DNA of 64,000 bases, taken from contig JAHDWJ010000005.1 in assembly GCA_023384415.1 (NCBI GenBank), forward strand, positions 56,393 to 120,392, read 5' to 3'. A program made the translations under genes and the position numbers. The notes under the pieces are model-generated. The model was not told where the DNA came from, did no database searches, and saw only the letters and a list, made by a program, of their open reading frames with translations. Below, in pieces: positions 35,426-44,500 of the stretch. This DNA is from Anaerolineae bacterium (GTDB lineage Bacteria > Chloroflexota > Anaerolineae > Promineifilales > Promineifilaceae). Numbering within the stretch: the stretch's first letter is position 1; the number at the start of each line of letters is the position of its first letter.

Positions 35426-36988
35426 CTACGCCATCGGCAAACAAAAAGTAAAGGTTGTGCCTGGGCTATTGGCATTGTTCTCAAACCAGATTTGGCCGCC
35501 ATGGGCTTCAATGATCGCTTTGCTCAAAAATAAACCCAGCCCTGTGCCTTCAGTTTTGCGGCTGAGGGCGTTATCCAGGCGGCTGAATTTTTGGAAAATA
35601 CGATGTTGTTGATGTTCGGGAATACCAATGCCACTGTCGCGCACACTTAAAGTGACGTAACGGTCATTGACCTCTCCATGTATTTCTATAAGGCCACCTT
35701 CGGGCGAATATTTGATGGCATTGCTAAACAGGTTGTTAAGTACCTGGGTAAGTCGCCGTTCATCCCCTTTGATGAGGGGGAACGTTTCAGGAAAACGAAC
35801 CTGGAATTGGTGCTTATCTGTTTGGGTGGTAAATTTTCGTGTCGCGGCCGCAACCAATCCTGGCAGCAATAGTTCGCTCATCTCCAACTTAAATGTGCCC
35901 GCTTGCAGGCGAGAGGCTTCTAACAAATTATCAATCAAATCAGTTAGTCGGTCGGCCTCATCTTCAATGACCTCTAAATATTCCTGCTGAATCTCTGGTG
36001 GCCAATTGGCATCATACCGTTTGAGGGTGCCGGCATACCCTTTGATAATAGAAACCGGGGTTTTAAGCTCATGGCTGATGACGGAAACAAATGTTTTTTG
36101 TAACTCTTGCTCTTCCCGGTATCGGGTAAGGTTACGAACATTGGCGATAATATCACTCATGCGGCCGCGGCTGTCCAGCATGGGGGCGTAAGTAATGCTC
36201 AGGCTGATCACCTTCTCATCCCGGCGGCGCAGCTCCCCTTCAACCGTAAGGTGGGCCGCATTGGGCAAGGGCCAACCATTGGCCAGGGCCACACGCAGGT
36301 CCATTTCCGTTTTAAGAGATTTCCAGCGAATCACATCATCATGGGCCAGACCAATGGTCGCGGCCGCGTCCCAGCCAGTCATCACACTCAACGCCCGGTT
36401 AAACACCGTAATCCGCAAATGAGAATCCAAAATCATCACCCCATCCGCGCTTTGCTCCAAAATCGCTCCCAGGCGGTTGCGTTCGGCAATTAGCCGCTCA
36501 TACAGCCGGGCATTTTTCACCGCAATAGCGGCCTGATCGGCAAAACTTTGCAGCAAACTGATCGCATCCGGGTTAAACTGATAACGACCTACCTGGAACA
36601 CATAAATCAAGCCAATGAGCGATTCTCCGCTCAACAAAGGCAAGGGGAGAACCTGCGTTAGACCCAAATTGGTAGATTGGGCAATCCGCTTTACGCCCAC
36701 GCCAATTTCTTGAATAATTTCCCGCTCTGCCTCGTCATCATACGGCAGACGGCGCAGCAGCCCTTCAAATTGGGTATACACCGACCTGGGAAATCCATAT
36801 CCTGTGGCTACGTGAAAGGTACGATCCGTTGGATCGGCCAAAACGACAATCCCTGCCCGCCCAGAGATAAAATCTACTGTAGCTTGCAAAATAATCCGTA
36901 AAACATCATGCAGCGACAGCTCCGCTGAAAGTGCCCGGCCAATGGCCAGCAAATATTCCCGCTGTCGCACCCGGTAATCAACTAACAT
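35426..36988 (-). CDS. Sensor histidine kinase (GAF-PAS-HisKA-HATPase)
   Basis: A 520-aa cytoplasmic kinase. A GAF domain (about 30-170: DFISGRAGIVVLADP, ATGYGFP) is followed by a PAS domain (about 175-290: LEQSADGVMILDSHLRIT), the HisKA box FVSVISHELKTPVS (phosphorylated His near 305), and the HATPase with N box NNLFSNAIKYSP, G1 SGIGIP, F box KFSRLD and G2 GTGLGLFLSK. There are no membrane segments, so it senses an internal or diffusible signal. No response regulator is adjacent, so it is an orphan kinase in this window. It is divergent from the GNAT fusion gene. Confidence 0.95.
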   Translation of the reverse strand: MLVDYRVRQREYLLAIGRALSAELSLHDVLRIILQATVDFISGRAGIVVLADPTDRTFHVATGYGFPRSVYTQFEGLLRRLPYDDEAEREIIQEIGVGVKRIAQSTNLGLTQVLPLPLLSGESLIGLIYVFQVGRYQFNPDAISLLQSFADQAAIAVKNARLYERLIAERNRLGAILEQSADGVMILDSHLRITVFNRALSVMTGWDAAATIGLAHDDVIRWKSLKTEMDLRVALANGWPLPNAAHLTVEGELRRRDEKVISLSITYAPMLDSRGRMSDIIANVRNLTRYREEQELQKTFVSVISHELKTPVSIIKGYAGTLKRYDANWPPEIQQEYLEVIEDEADRLTDLIDNLLEASRLQAGTFKLEMSELLLPGLVAAATRKFTTQTDKHQFQVRFPETFPLIKGDERRLTQVLNNLFSNAIKYSPEGGLIEIHGEVNDRYVTLSVRDSGIGIPEHQQHRIFQKFSRLDNALSRKTEGTGLGLFLSKAIIEAHGGQIWFENNANSPGTTFTFCLPMA

Positions 36989-37019
36989 ACCACGCTCATT
37001 GAATGGTTAGCACCTTACG

Positions 37020-37142
37020 AGCCAACTTCTTGTCCAGAAAACAAGAACCAATCCACAGACAATACAGATTTTCATATCTGGCTTAAAAGACTGTGTTCAT
37101 CTACGACATCTATGGATAAATCTTTTCTGTCTTGTCCAGGTC
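37020..37142. repeat. Diverged copy of the DnaA-box palindrome repeat
   Basis: Starts GAGCCAACTTCTTGTCCAGAA then AACAAGAACCAATCCACAGAC, and ends CATCTATGGATAAATCTTTTC followed by TGTCTTGTCCAGG. The box is TATGGATAA here, one base from the consensus. It shares both ends with the copy at 28430. It lies between the histidine kinase and the GNAT fusion gene, which are divergent. Confidence 0.75.
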
Positions 37143-37378
37143 AGGGGTTCATTGACATCCAGTATACCCATAAAAAAACCAGCCCAGAATTGTAACACGA
37201 TTCACCCGATCCCGAAATTTTGCCCCACCCCTGAATCAGAGATAAAGTGAGCCATGGGCAATCAGTTATGAGCAGCGGGCGGTAAATAGAGTGTTGACAA
37301 ATAAGCCCAAATCATTCACCATTTTGCCGTTCCCATAGTTCTCTCAATCCCCGAAGTTCCCGCCCAAAGGAGTTTCCT

Positions 37379-38983
37379 ATGTCATCCGCCCCAATTCATG
37401 TGCGTCAATTTAATGAAGCGGATATACCGGCTGTCCGGGCACTTTATTACGACGTTTATGGTCAAAGTTATCCCTACAAAGCGTTCTATGACGATGAGTG
37501 GCTCAAGCGGAGTATTTACCAGGACAGTTATCTCTCTCTGGTAGCCGAAGTAGGCGGCCGCATCGCTGGTACAGCTTCCGTCTATTTTGAAGTGGGGGCG
37601 TTTGCCGACTTATGTGGCGAGTTTGGCCGCCTGGCCGTACACCCTGATTTTCGCAACCTGGGGGTAGGGACAGAGCTAATGCGGGCTCGGATTGAGTTTG
37701 CCAATCGGCGGCTCCATTTTGGCCTGGCCGAATGCCGTACCGCCCACATCGGGGCACAAACCATCTCCCACCAGTTTGGGTTTATGCCTATCGGTTTCTT
37801 GCCGCTCAAAGCTAAACTTTCTGTCCGGGAGAGCCTGGTCCTTACAGGCAAGCTGTTTGGCTCCCAGCCCGCCCAACTGCGGCGCAATAACCCCCGCGTC
37901 ATCCCTGAAGTTTTTTTGCTGGGGCAGTTAGCCCTGGAAAATTTGGGAATCCGTAACGATTTAATCGCTGTAGATGATGCTGATGATTACCCCATAGGCA
38001 CCGGCTTTGAGGTGAATGAGTTGATAGAAGATGAGTTTCCCAGTTTGCTGCGGATTGAACGCGGCCGCTTATCCCGGCGGCATATTTTCGGCAATTTACA
38101 ACTAACCGCCGGCCTCTTCATGCTCCAACTCCACGATTCCCGCTACCTGGTCGCCCGCGAAAACAACAAAATCGTCGGCTCCGTCGGTTTTGTCATTGAC
38201 GACGTGGGGCACACCATCAAGCTGTTAGAACTCATCGCCCTGCGTGACGATGTAGCTGGTTTCCTGCTGAAGGAGTTAGACCGGCGGGCACAGACCGTTT
38301 ACAACGCTGAATATATGGAAATGACCGTCAGTGCTTACTCCCCCACCATTCAGCGCACCCTGAGCAACCTCGGCTTTGTGCCTGTGGCTTACTGCCCCTC
38401 CTTTGTTTTCCACGAAGTTGAGCGACTAGACACCATCAAAATGGCTAAAGTGTATGTCCCTTTGGATATTGACAACGCCTTACTCACCGAAGAAAGCGAG
38501 CAGTTATTCCGGCTGGTGCGGCAGGCGTTTGAGGAAAAACAGTTAGGCATTGTTGTCAACCAGGCCACCCGGCAAATGGCCAGCTTCCAGGGATTAGAAG
38601 AGGGGGAACTCAGCAAAATTGCCTCGTTGTGCCGGGTGGTGACTTTTGCCCCAGGGGAGACGATTTTGCAAGCTGGGGAGCAGGGCAAGGTGATGTATAT
38701 GGTAATGGAGGGGGATATTGATATTTACGCCGCCGATAGCAACCAACTGATCGGCCAGATACAGCAGGGGGATGTGCTGGGGGAAATCTCCATGGTGACA
38801 CAGCAGCCTTATGGGGCTACAGCTATCGCCTGTACCGATGTCAAGCTGGCCGCTTTGAAGCATCAAGATTTTGAACATCTCATTGACCGGTATCCCCGTG
38901 TAGGCATGAAAATCATGCGTAATATTGCTATCTCATTGGGGCAAAAGCTATCTGATCAATACCGCCGCTTTGCCTTTCGTTAA
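37379..38983 (+). CDS. GNAT acetyltransferase with second GNAT-like region and C-terminal cNMP domain
   Basis: A 534-aa protein. An N-terminal GNAT domain (about 5-155) has the acetyl-CoA loop GRLAVHPDFRNLGVGTEL. A second GNAT-like region (about 240-350) has LVARENNKIVGSVGFVIDD. Residues from about 415 form a cNMP/Crp-like domain (LCRVVTFAPGETILQAGEQG, VMYMVMEGDIDIYAAD, GDVLGEISMVTQQPYGATAIA). In cAMP receptors the phosphate-binding loop has Arg before the A-T pair; here it is Tyr (PYGAT), so ligand binding may be altered. Mycobacterial Pat has cNMP before GNAT; the order here is reversed. AAAGGAG precedes the ATG. It may regulate acetylation of proteins by a small ligand. Confidence 0.85.
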   Translation: MSSAPIHVRQFNEADIPAVRALYYDVYGQSYPYKAFYDDEWLKRSIYQDSYLSLVAEVGGRIAGTASVYFEVGAFADLCGEFGRLAVHPDFRNLGVGTELMRARIEFANRRLHFGLAECRTAHIGAQTISHQFGFMPIGFLPLKAKLSVRESLVLTGKLFGSQPAQLRRNNPRVIPEVFLLGQLALENLGIRNDLIAVDDADDYPIGTGFEVNELIEDEFPSLLRIERGRLSRRHIFGNLQLTAGLFMLQLHDSRYLVARENNKIVGSVGFVIDDVGHTIKLLELIALRDDVAGFLLKELDRRAQTVYNAEYMEMTVSAYSPTIQRTLSNLGFVPVAYCPSFVFHEVERLDTIKMAKVYVPLDIDNALLTEESEQLFRLVRQAFEEKQLGIVVNQATRQMASFQGLEEGELSKIASLCRVVTFAPGETILQAGEQGKVMYMVMEGDIDIYAADSNQLIGQIQQGDVLGEISMVTQQPYGATAIACTDVKLAALKHQDFEHLIDRYPRVGMKIMRNIAISLGQKLSDQYRRFAFR

Positions 38984-38997
38984 TGAGGAATAATGCC

Positions 38998-39516
38998 ATG
39001 CAAATCCTGGAAACCCCAAGAACCCTGCTCCGCCGCTTACAACCTGATGATCTTGATGATCTATTTGCCCTTTACCGCGATCCAGAAATACGCCGCTATT
39101 TTCCCGAAGGCACATTGAGCTACGAAGAGACAAAAGAGGAGTTGGAATGGTTCCTTGAAGGACATCCCAGCCATCCTGAATTAGGCTTGTGGGCGACTAT
39201 CCACAAGGAGAGTCATCAATTCATTGGGCGGTGTGGGCTGCTGCCCTGGACTATAGATGGGCAGCCAGAGGTTGAAGTGGCTTATATGATAGCTAAGCCG
39301 TATTGGGGGCAGGGGTTGGGTACCGAAGTGGCTCAGGCAATTATTGATTATGGGTTTAACCGGCTTCATTTACCCCGTTTGATTTGTCTGATTGATCGGG
39401 ACAATATGGCTTCGATTAAGGTTGCGACCCATATTGGCATGGTGTTTGAGCGGGAGAGCCGGGATGAAAAAGGGCCGTTTTTGCTTTATGGCAAAATGAA
39501 GGATCAGGGTGTTTAA
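38998..39516 (+). CDS. RimJ/RimL-type GNAT acetyltransferase
   Basis: A 172-aa protein of the acetyltransferase_3 group: ILETPRTLLRRLQPDDLDDL, PEIRRYFPEG, FIGRCGLLPWTIDGQPEVEVAYMI (in parts), the acetyl-CoA loop YWGQGLGTEVAQAIIDYGF, and NMASIKVATHIGMVFERES. I chose ATG 38998 (GAGGAATAATGCC upstream); ATG 38983, which overlaps the previous stop, is possible and would add five residues. The substrate is unknown: it could be a ribosomal protein N-terminus or a small amine. It follows the GNAT-cNMP gene directly and is likely cotranscribed, then the OB-fold lipoprotein follows. Confidence 0.92.
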   Translation: MQILETPRTLLRRLQPDDLDDLFALYRDPEIRRYFPEGTLSYEETKEELEWFLEGHPSHPELGLWATIHKESHQFIGRCGLLPWTIDGQPEVEVAYMIAKPYWGQGLGTEVAQAIIDYGFNRLHLPRLICLIDRDNMASIKVATHIGMVFERESRDEKGPFLLYGKMKDQGV

Positions 39517-39540
39517 TTTGCCCGCACAGGATGAAAGCGT

Positions 39541-40491
39541 ATGTTTGATTTTTCACGCTGTTTGACCGGGTGGATACGAGGGTTCGTTTTGTTGATCGGG
39601 TGGGGGCTGTTGGCTTTGTTGACCGCTTGTGCCACTGAACCACCACCGACGGCCGCGGCCGCGCAGCCAACCTTCACCGCCACCCTACCCCTGGCACCTA
39701 CGGGAATAACTGAGACGACAGATGGGAACGCGGCCGCGGCATCTCCCACGCCTACCCTTGCCCCCTCATCTACCCCAACACCCACAACTACCCTCACCCC
39801 AACCAACACCGCCACTCCACTTCCAACTGCCACCCCCTCACCGACCCTGACTCCAACCATCACCCCCACACCCACCGAAACCATCACCCCTTCACCCACC
39901 CCCATCCCCATCCGCCCCATCGCCGACCTGCCCAACCATTTGGGCAGCGAAGTCACCATTATCGGGCAGGTCACCGCCACCGCCAGCTTCTCCGCTGGCT
40001 ACCGATTCACCATCACTGACAACACCGGTCAAGTCACCCTTCTGATGTGGGGCAACGTCTATGATAACTGCTGGGCTGCCCCCACCCTCAATATTGGGGC
40101 AACCGTGCGGGCAACTGGGGTTGTTGGTCAGTTTCAGGGAGAATGGCAGGTCGTCCCTGATTTTGGTGGGGATGTTCGGGTAACAGCCGTGGGAACAGTC
40201 CCTCCAGTACAATCTATTGGCAACCTGGGCGAATTCATGGGGCAGCGTGTTACCATTATGGGGCAGGTCACTCGCGCCGACAGCAACAGCAGCGGGGCCA
40301 GAATATTTATCGCTGATGAAAGTGGCGAGATATTGATTTTTATCTGGCACAACACCCTGGAGCGTATTGCCAACAACGCCGCCTTGAGCGTCCCCGGCAC
40401 ACGAGTCAAAGTGGTTGGTTTTGTTCAAGAATACCGGGGCAACCGGGAAATCATACCTGCTTTGCCGTATGATGTTGAGCTGCTGCCGTGA
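39541..40491 (+). CDS. Lipoprotein with two OB-fold domains
   Basis: A 316-aa protein. The lipobox is ALLTAC (Cys30), followed by an unusually long linker of about 95 residues made of TPT/TPTAT-type repeats and Ala runs encoded by GCGGCCGC. Two similar OB-fold-like domains follow (GSEVTIIGQVTATASFS..., GQRVTIMGQVTRADSNSSGA), each with a strand FTITDNTGQVTLLMW or IFIADESGEILIFIWHN. This is the style of the OB-folds found in extracellular nucleases of the YhcR type, so nucleic acid or oligosaccharide binding is likely. The linker is like those of Anaerolineae surface proteins. It should be anchored outside the membrane. Confidence 0.85.
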   Translation: MFDFSRCLTGWIRGFVLLIGWGLLALLTACATEPPPTAAAAQPTFTATLPLAPTGITETTDGNAAAASPTPTLAPSSTPTPTTTLTPTNTATPLPTATPSPTLTPTITPTPTETITPSPTPIPIRPIADLPNHLGSEVTIIGQVTATASFSAGYRFTITDNTGQVTLLMWGNVYDNCWAAPTLNIGATVRATGVVGQFQGEWQVVPDFGGDVRVTAVGTVPPVQSIGNLGEFMGQRVTIMGQVTRADSNSSGARIFIADESGEILIFIWHNTLERIANNAALSVPGTRVKVVGFVQEYRGNREIIPALPYDVELLP

Positions 40492-40510
40492 GTACGAGTG
40501 AGCGAGCCTT

Positions 40511-40780
40511 CTAGAACTGGTCATAATGTCTCCCAATGGCAAAAATATACACATAGCGGTCATCAAATTTATAAATGACCCGATCCTTTAAGCTCAGGCG
40601 GCGTGACCACAATCCCGATAAATTATGTTTGAGCAGCTCAGCTTTGCCTGAGCCCTTTGTTGGATCATCACCGAGCATCTCTTTAAGCAGTTGGCACAAT
40701 GTTTTATGCAATCGCTTATCTTTCTCACGCAGTGATTCATAAGCAGCCCAGGTATTTCCCTCAAACACCAACGATCTCAT
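40511..40780 (-). CDS. yoeB: YoeB-type toxin (RelE superfamily mRNA interferase)
   Basis: An 89-aa toxin of the YoeB/Txe family: SLVFEGNTWAAYESLREKDK, LLKEMLGDDPTKGSGKAELL, LSGLWSRRLSLKDRVIYKFD and the end FAIGRHYDQF. YoeB cleaves mRNA in the ribosome. The catalytic Glu, Arg and His/Tyr candidates are present. I chose ATG 40780 (MRSLVFEG), which lies inside the end of the antitoxin gene; the frame continues to 40843. The overlap of 20 bp with the antitoxin is typical of yefM-yoeB. Confidence 0.9.
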   Translation of the reverse strand: MRSLVFEGNTWAAYESLREKDKRLHKTLCQLLKEMLGDDPTKGSGKAELLKHNLSGLWSRRLSLKDRVIYKFDDRYVYIFAIGRHYDQF

Positions 40781-41033
40781 CGCTTTCCTCACGGGTGGGC
40801 CTATATCCTGTTTGCGCCGTATGAGTTTGCCATGATGCGGCAATCTGTTTCATTAGATCATTGTTTTGTAACACATAAACCGTCTCTTGTTCTCGCTCCC
40901 AATCTTCCGCCCCAATAACCACAAACGACTCCCCACTGCGTCGGGTCACTTTGAGGGGGGTGTGATTTTTGACGATCTGTTCGACAAAACTTTTTAAGTT
41001 ATCCCTGAACTGATTAACGGTAATGCTATCCAT
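40761..41033 (-). CDS. yefM: YefM/Phd-type antitoxin
   Basis: A 90-aa antitoxin: TVNQFRDNLKSFVEQIVKN, LKVTRRSGESFVVIGAEDWE and a disordered acidic C-terminus (TREESDEIVGV) that would wrap the toxin. The N-terminal half dimerises and binds the operator. AAGGAG precedes the ATG by nine bases. The promoter/operator probably lies in the hairpin-rich region 41055-41181. It overlaps the YoeB gene by 20 bp. Confidence 0.92.
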   Translation of the reverse strand: MDSITVNQFRDNLKSFVEQIVKNHTPLKVTRRSGESFVVIGAEDWEREQETVYVLQNNDLMKQIAASWQTHTAQTGYRPTREESDEIVGV

Positions 41034-41054
41034 AAATTGTGTCTCCTTAGTAAG

Positions 41055-41181
41055 TCGAACTTCCAGTTCGATACGCGATTTGGAAAATCGCGCTACAAAT
41101 TTTCATTCATTCGTTGGTGCGCCGCAGGCGCGTTTTGTCTCCTCTAAAAATCCACCTTAAAATGTACGGTACTGCCGTACA
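41055..41181. repeat. Four consecutive hairpins upstream of the toxin-antitoxin pair
   Basis: TCGAACT/AGTTCGA (41055-41071), CGCGATTT/AAATCGCG (41074-41092), GCGCC/GGCGC (41119-41131) and TGTACGG/CCGTACA (41163-41181) are four perfect inverted repeats in 127 bp. The first two directly follow each other. One may be the YefM operator; the first two look like a mobile intergenic repeat. The rest of the gap (41182-41505) shows nothing beyond a plausible promoter region for the nuclease gene. Confidence 0.8.
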
Positions 41182-41505
41182 GTTTGACAGAACTGGTTAG
41201 ACAAGACAATTTGTATTACTGACTTTTGGAGAGATGTCTATACAAATCCCCCCTGTTTTGTACCTATACCCTTTTTCCACTAAACTACCCCAGCCCATAG
41301 TTCTGGAGTACCATTGGTTGGGTAATGTTGGGTTGTTGCCCATCAACTAACAGCCCTTTAACCAACCCTTAACTTAAAACAGCTATCCTGAGATAAATCA
41401 TGGTTGGTTATGGTTTTGATCTTGGCTATCAAAGTCAACTTTTCGTCCACCTCTCACTATTCCCTGTTTGTCGTCATCCACTTGAACCCTATAAGGAGAA
41501 CTGCA

Positions 41506-44500
41506 ATGAATTTAATCAATGTCAAAAGAAATGGTCGTTTGTTGTTATTGACCATTTGCCTGGCTTTGTTGAGTGGGCTGTTATCTCAGACCCAACCGGT
41601 GCAGGCAGCTTCAACCACTGTCGTCATTAGTGAATTTCGTGTCCGTGGTCCCAATGGGGCGGCCGATGAATTTGTTGAACTGTACAATCTCTCCACGGAA
41701 CCGGTTGATATTAGCGGCTGGTTAATTAGAGGCTCAAACAATGCTGCAGGGGTTAGTACACGGGCCACGATTGCGGCCGCTACCGTCCTAAACCCCGGCT
41801 GTTATTACCTGATAACCAACGCTTCCACTTCCGGCGGCCCCTACAGTGGGGCTGTACCTGGAGATCAAACCTTCACCACTGGCATCACCGACGATGGGGG
41901 TATTGCCCTAACCCTGCCTAATGGCACAACCATCATTGATCAGGTAGGTATGAGCAATGGCTCCGCCTACAAAGAAGGTACCCCTCTAACCAGTCTGGGA
42001 TCATCTAACCTGGACCGAGGTTATGAGCGCAAACCCGGGGGCGCGGCCGGCAGCGGCACTGATACCGACGACAACAGCACTGATTTCCAACTGCTCACCC
42101 CCAGCGACCCTCAAAACAGTGCCTCACCTTGTGTTAGTAGTGAGGAACCTGAACCAACCGCCCCCATCATTAATGAATTTGTCCTCAACCATGTGGGTAC
42201 AGATACCCATGAATTTGTCGAAATTTACGGCGACCCCAACACCGATTACTCCGACTACACCATTCTACAAATTGAAGGAGACACGACCGGGGCCGGCCTC
42301 ATAGATTCCGTCCACATCGTGGGCACAACCAACGCCGATGGCCTCTGGACCACCGGTTTCTTGACCAATGTTTTCGAGAATGGCACCGTTACCTTACTCC
42401 TGGTCAAAGATTTCACCGGCACCATTGGTCAAGACCTGGATAGTAACAATGACGGTCTGTTTGATGTGACTCCCTGGAGCAGCCTGGTAGATGATGTCGC
42501 TGTCAATGATGGCGGTGCCGGAGATACCACCTATTCCACCACCGTCCTGGCCCCTGGCTTTGGCGGCAGCCCGTTCACGCCCGGGGGGGCATCCCGTATT
42601 CCCAATGGAGTGGACACCGACAGCGCGGCCGACTGGGCCTTAAATGATTTTGATGGCGAAGGGCTGCCTGGCTTCATCGGTACACCGGACCCCGGTGAAG
42701 CCTTTAATACCCCCGGTGCGCCCAATGCTCTGGTGACGGTAAACCTGGGGTATCTGGTCATCAGCCAGGTTTACGGGGGTGGCGGCAATGCTGGGGCTCC
42801 CTACACCCACGATTTCATTGAACTGTATAACGCCAGCAGCAGCCCTATCAACATCAATGGCTGGTCAGTACAATATACCTCAGCTGCCGGAACAAGCTGG
42901 CAAGTCACTCCCCTATCCGGCACAGTTGCTCCGGGAAGCTATTACCTGATTCAGCAGGCCGCAGGCAACAGCTGTGCTGGTTTGCCTTGTGGTTCACCTC
43001 TGCCTACCCCTAATGCCACCGGAACAAGCAACATGAGTGGTACCGTTGGCAAAGTAGCCCTGGTCAACAACAGCACCGCCTTGAGTGGCGCCTGCCCCAC
43101 TGGCGGAGCAATTGTTGATTTTGTCGGCTATGGCGGCACGGCCAACTGCTTTGAAGGCAGCGGGCCAACCCCTGCGCTGAGTAACACAACAGCCGCTTTG
43201 CGCAAAGATGGCGGCAATCAAGACACCGATGACAACGCAGCCGACTTTGAGGTGGGGCCACCCAATCCCCGCAGCACCCCAACCGTGGATGAGGCCCCTG
43301 AAGTTACCAGTACCGTACCTGCCAATGGGGCGATTGAAGTCTCTCTCACGACCAATATCATTATTAACTTTAGTGAACCGGTCAACGTAACAGGAAGCTG
43401 GTTTACCATTGCCTGTAGCAGCGGTAGTTACACCGCTTCTGTCACCGGCGGGCCAGTTAGCTTCACCCTGGACCCCGACAATGAATTCGACTATGGTGAC
43501 AACTGTACCGTGACCATCCTGGCCAGCCAGGTGACAGATGTGGATGACGACGATCCGCCCGACAATATGGTCGCGGATTATAGTTTTTCCTTTACCACTG
43601 TGGCCGTAGATGTTTGTGAATCGGCCTATACTCCTATCTATACCATCCAGGGCAGCGGCCTGAGTACCCCGTTGGCTGGACAGACCGTTTCTACGCTAGG
43701 GGTGGTTGTTGGTGATTATGAAGGGCCTTCTCCCACTCTGCGTGGCTTCTACATTCAAGACCCATTTGGTGATGGTGATCCGACGACATCGGATGGCATT
43801 TTTGTCTTTAACTTCGATAACGATAGTGTCAACCTGGGTGATCTGGTGCGAGTCACGGGTACTGCGGCTGAGTTCCAGGATCAGACCCAAATCAGCAGCG
43901 TCACTTCGATTGTCTCCTGTGGCACGGGCAGTGTGGCGCCGGTAGATATTACCCTACCTTTCCCATCAGCGGATTATCTGGAACGGTACGAAGGGATGTT
44001 AATCCGCCTGCCACAAACGTTGTATGTAACGGAGCATTTCCAGTTAGGCCGGTTTGGGCAAATCGTTATGTCTGCCGATGGCCGTCTGGCCCAACCGACC
44101 AATGTGGTGGCCCCTGGGGCCCCGGCCCTGGCCTTGCAAGAGGCGAATAATCTCAACCGAATCATTGTTGATGATGCCTGGCAAAACCAAAACCCAGACC
44201 CGATTGTGTTTGGGCGGGATGGGCAGCCATTGAGTGCCAGCAATACCCTACGTGGTGGGGATACGGCCACCAACATTGTCGGGATTCTCACTTACACCTG
44301 GGCAGGCAATGCAGCGAGTGGCAATGCGTACCGGGTACGCCCGGTTAATGTCTTGGGCGGCAGCCTGCCAGAATTTGTTCCCGCCAATCCCCGTCCGATG
44401 GCCCCGGAATCAGTTGGCGGTACGCTCAAAGTGGCCGGGTTTAACCTGCTCAACTACTTCAATACCTTTAGCGGCTGTACCAACGGGGTGGGTGGCCCCA

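Noticed and set aside
40781-40843. Longer YoeB N-terminus
   Set aside because: The family starts at the MRSLVFEG position, and the extra residues only translate the end of the antitoxin gene.
41055-41092. Tandem hairpins as a riboswitch
   Set aside because: They are simple palindromes without the conserved unpaired residues of any riboswitch class I know.
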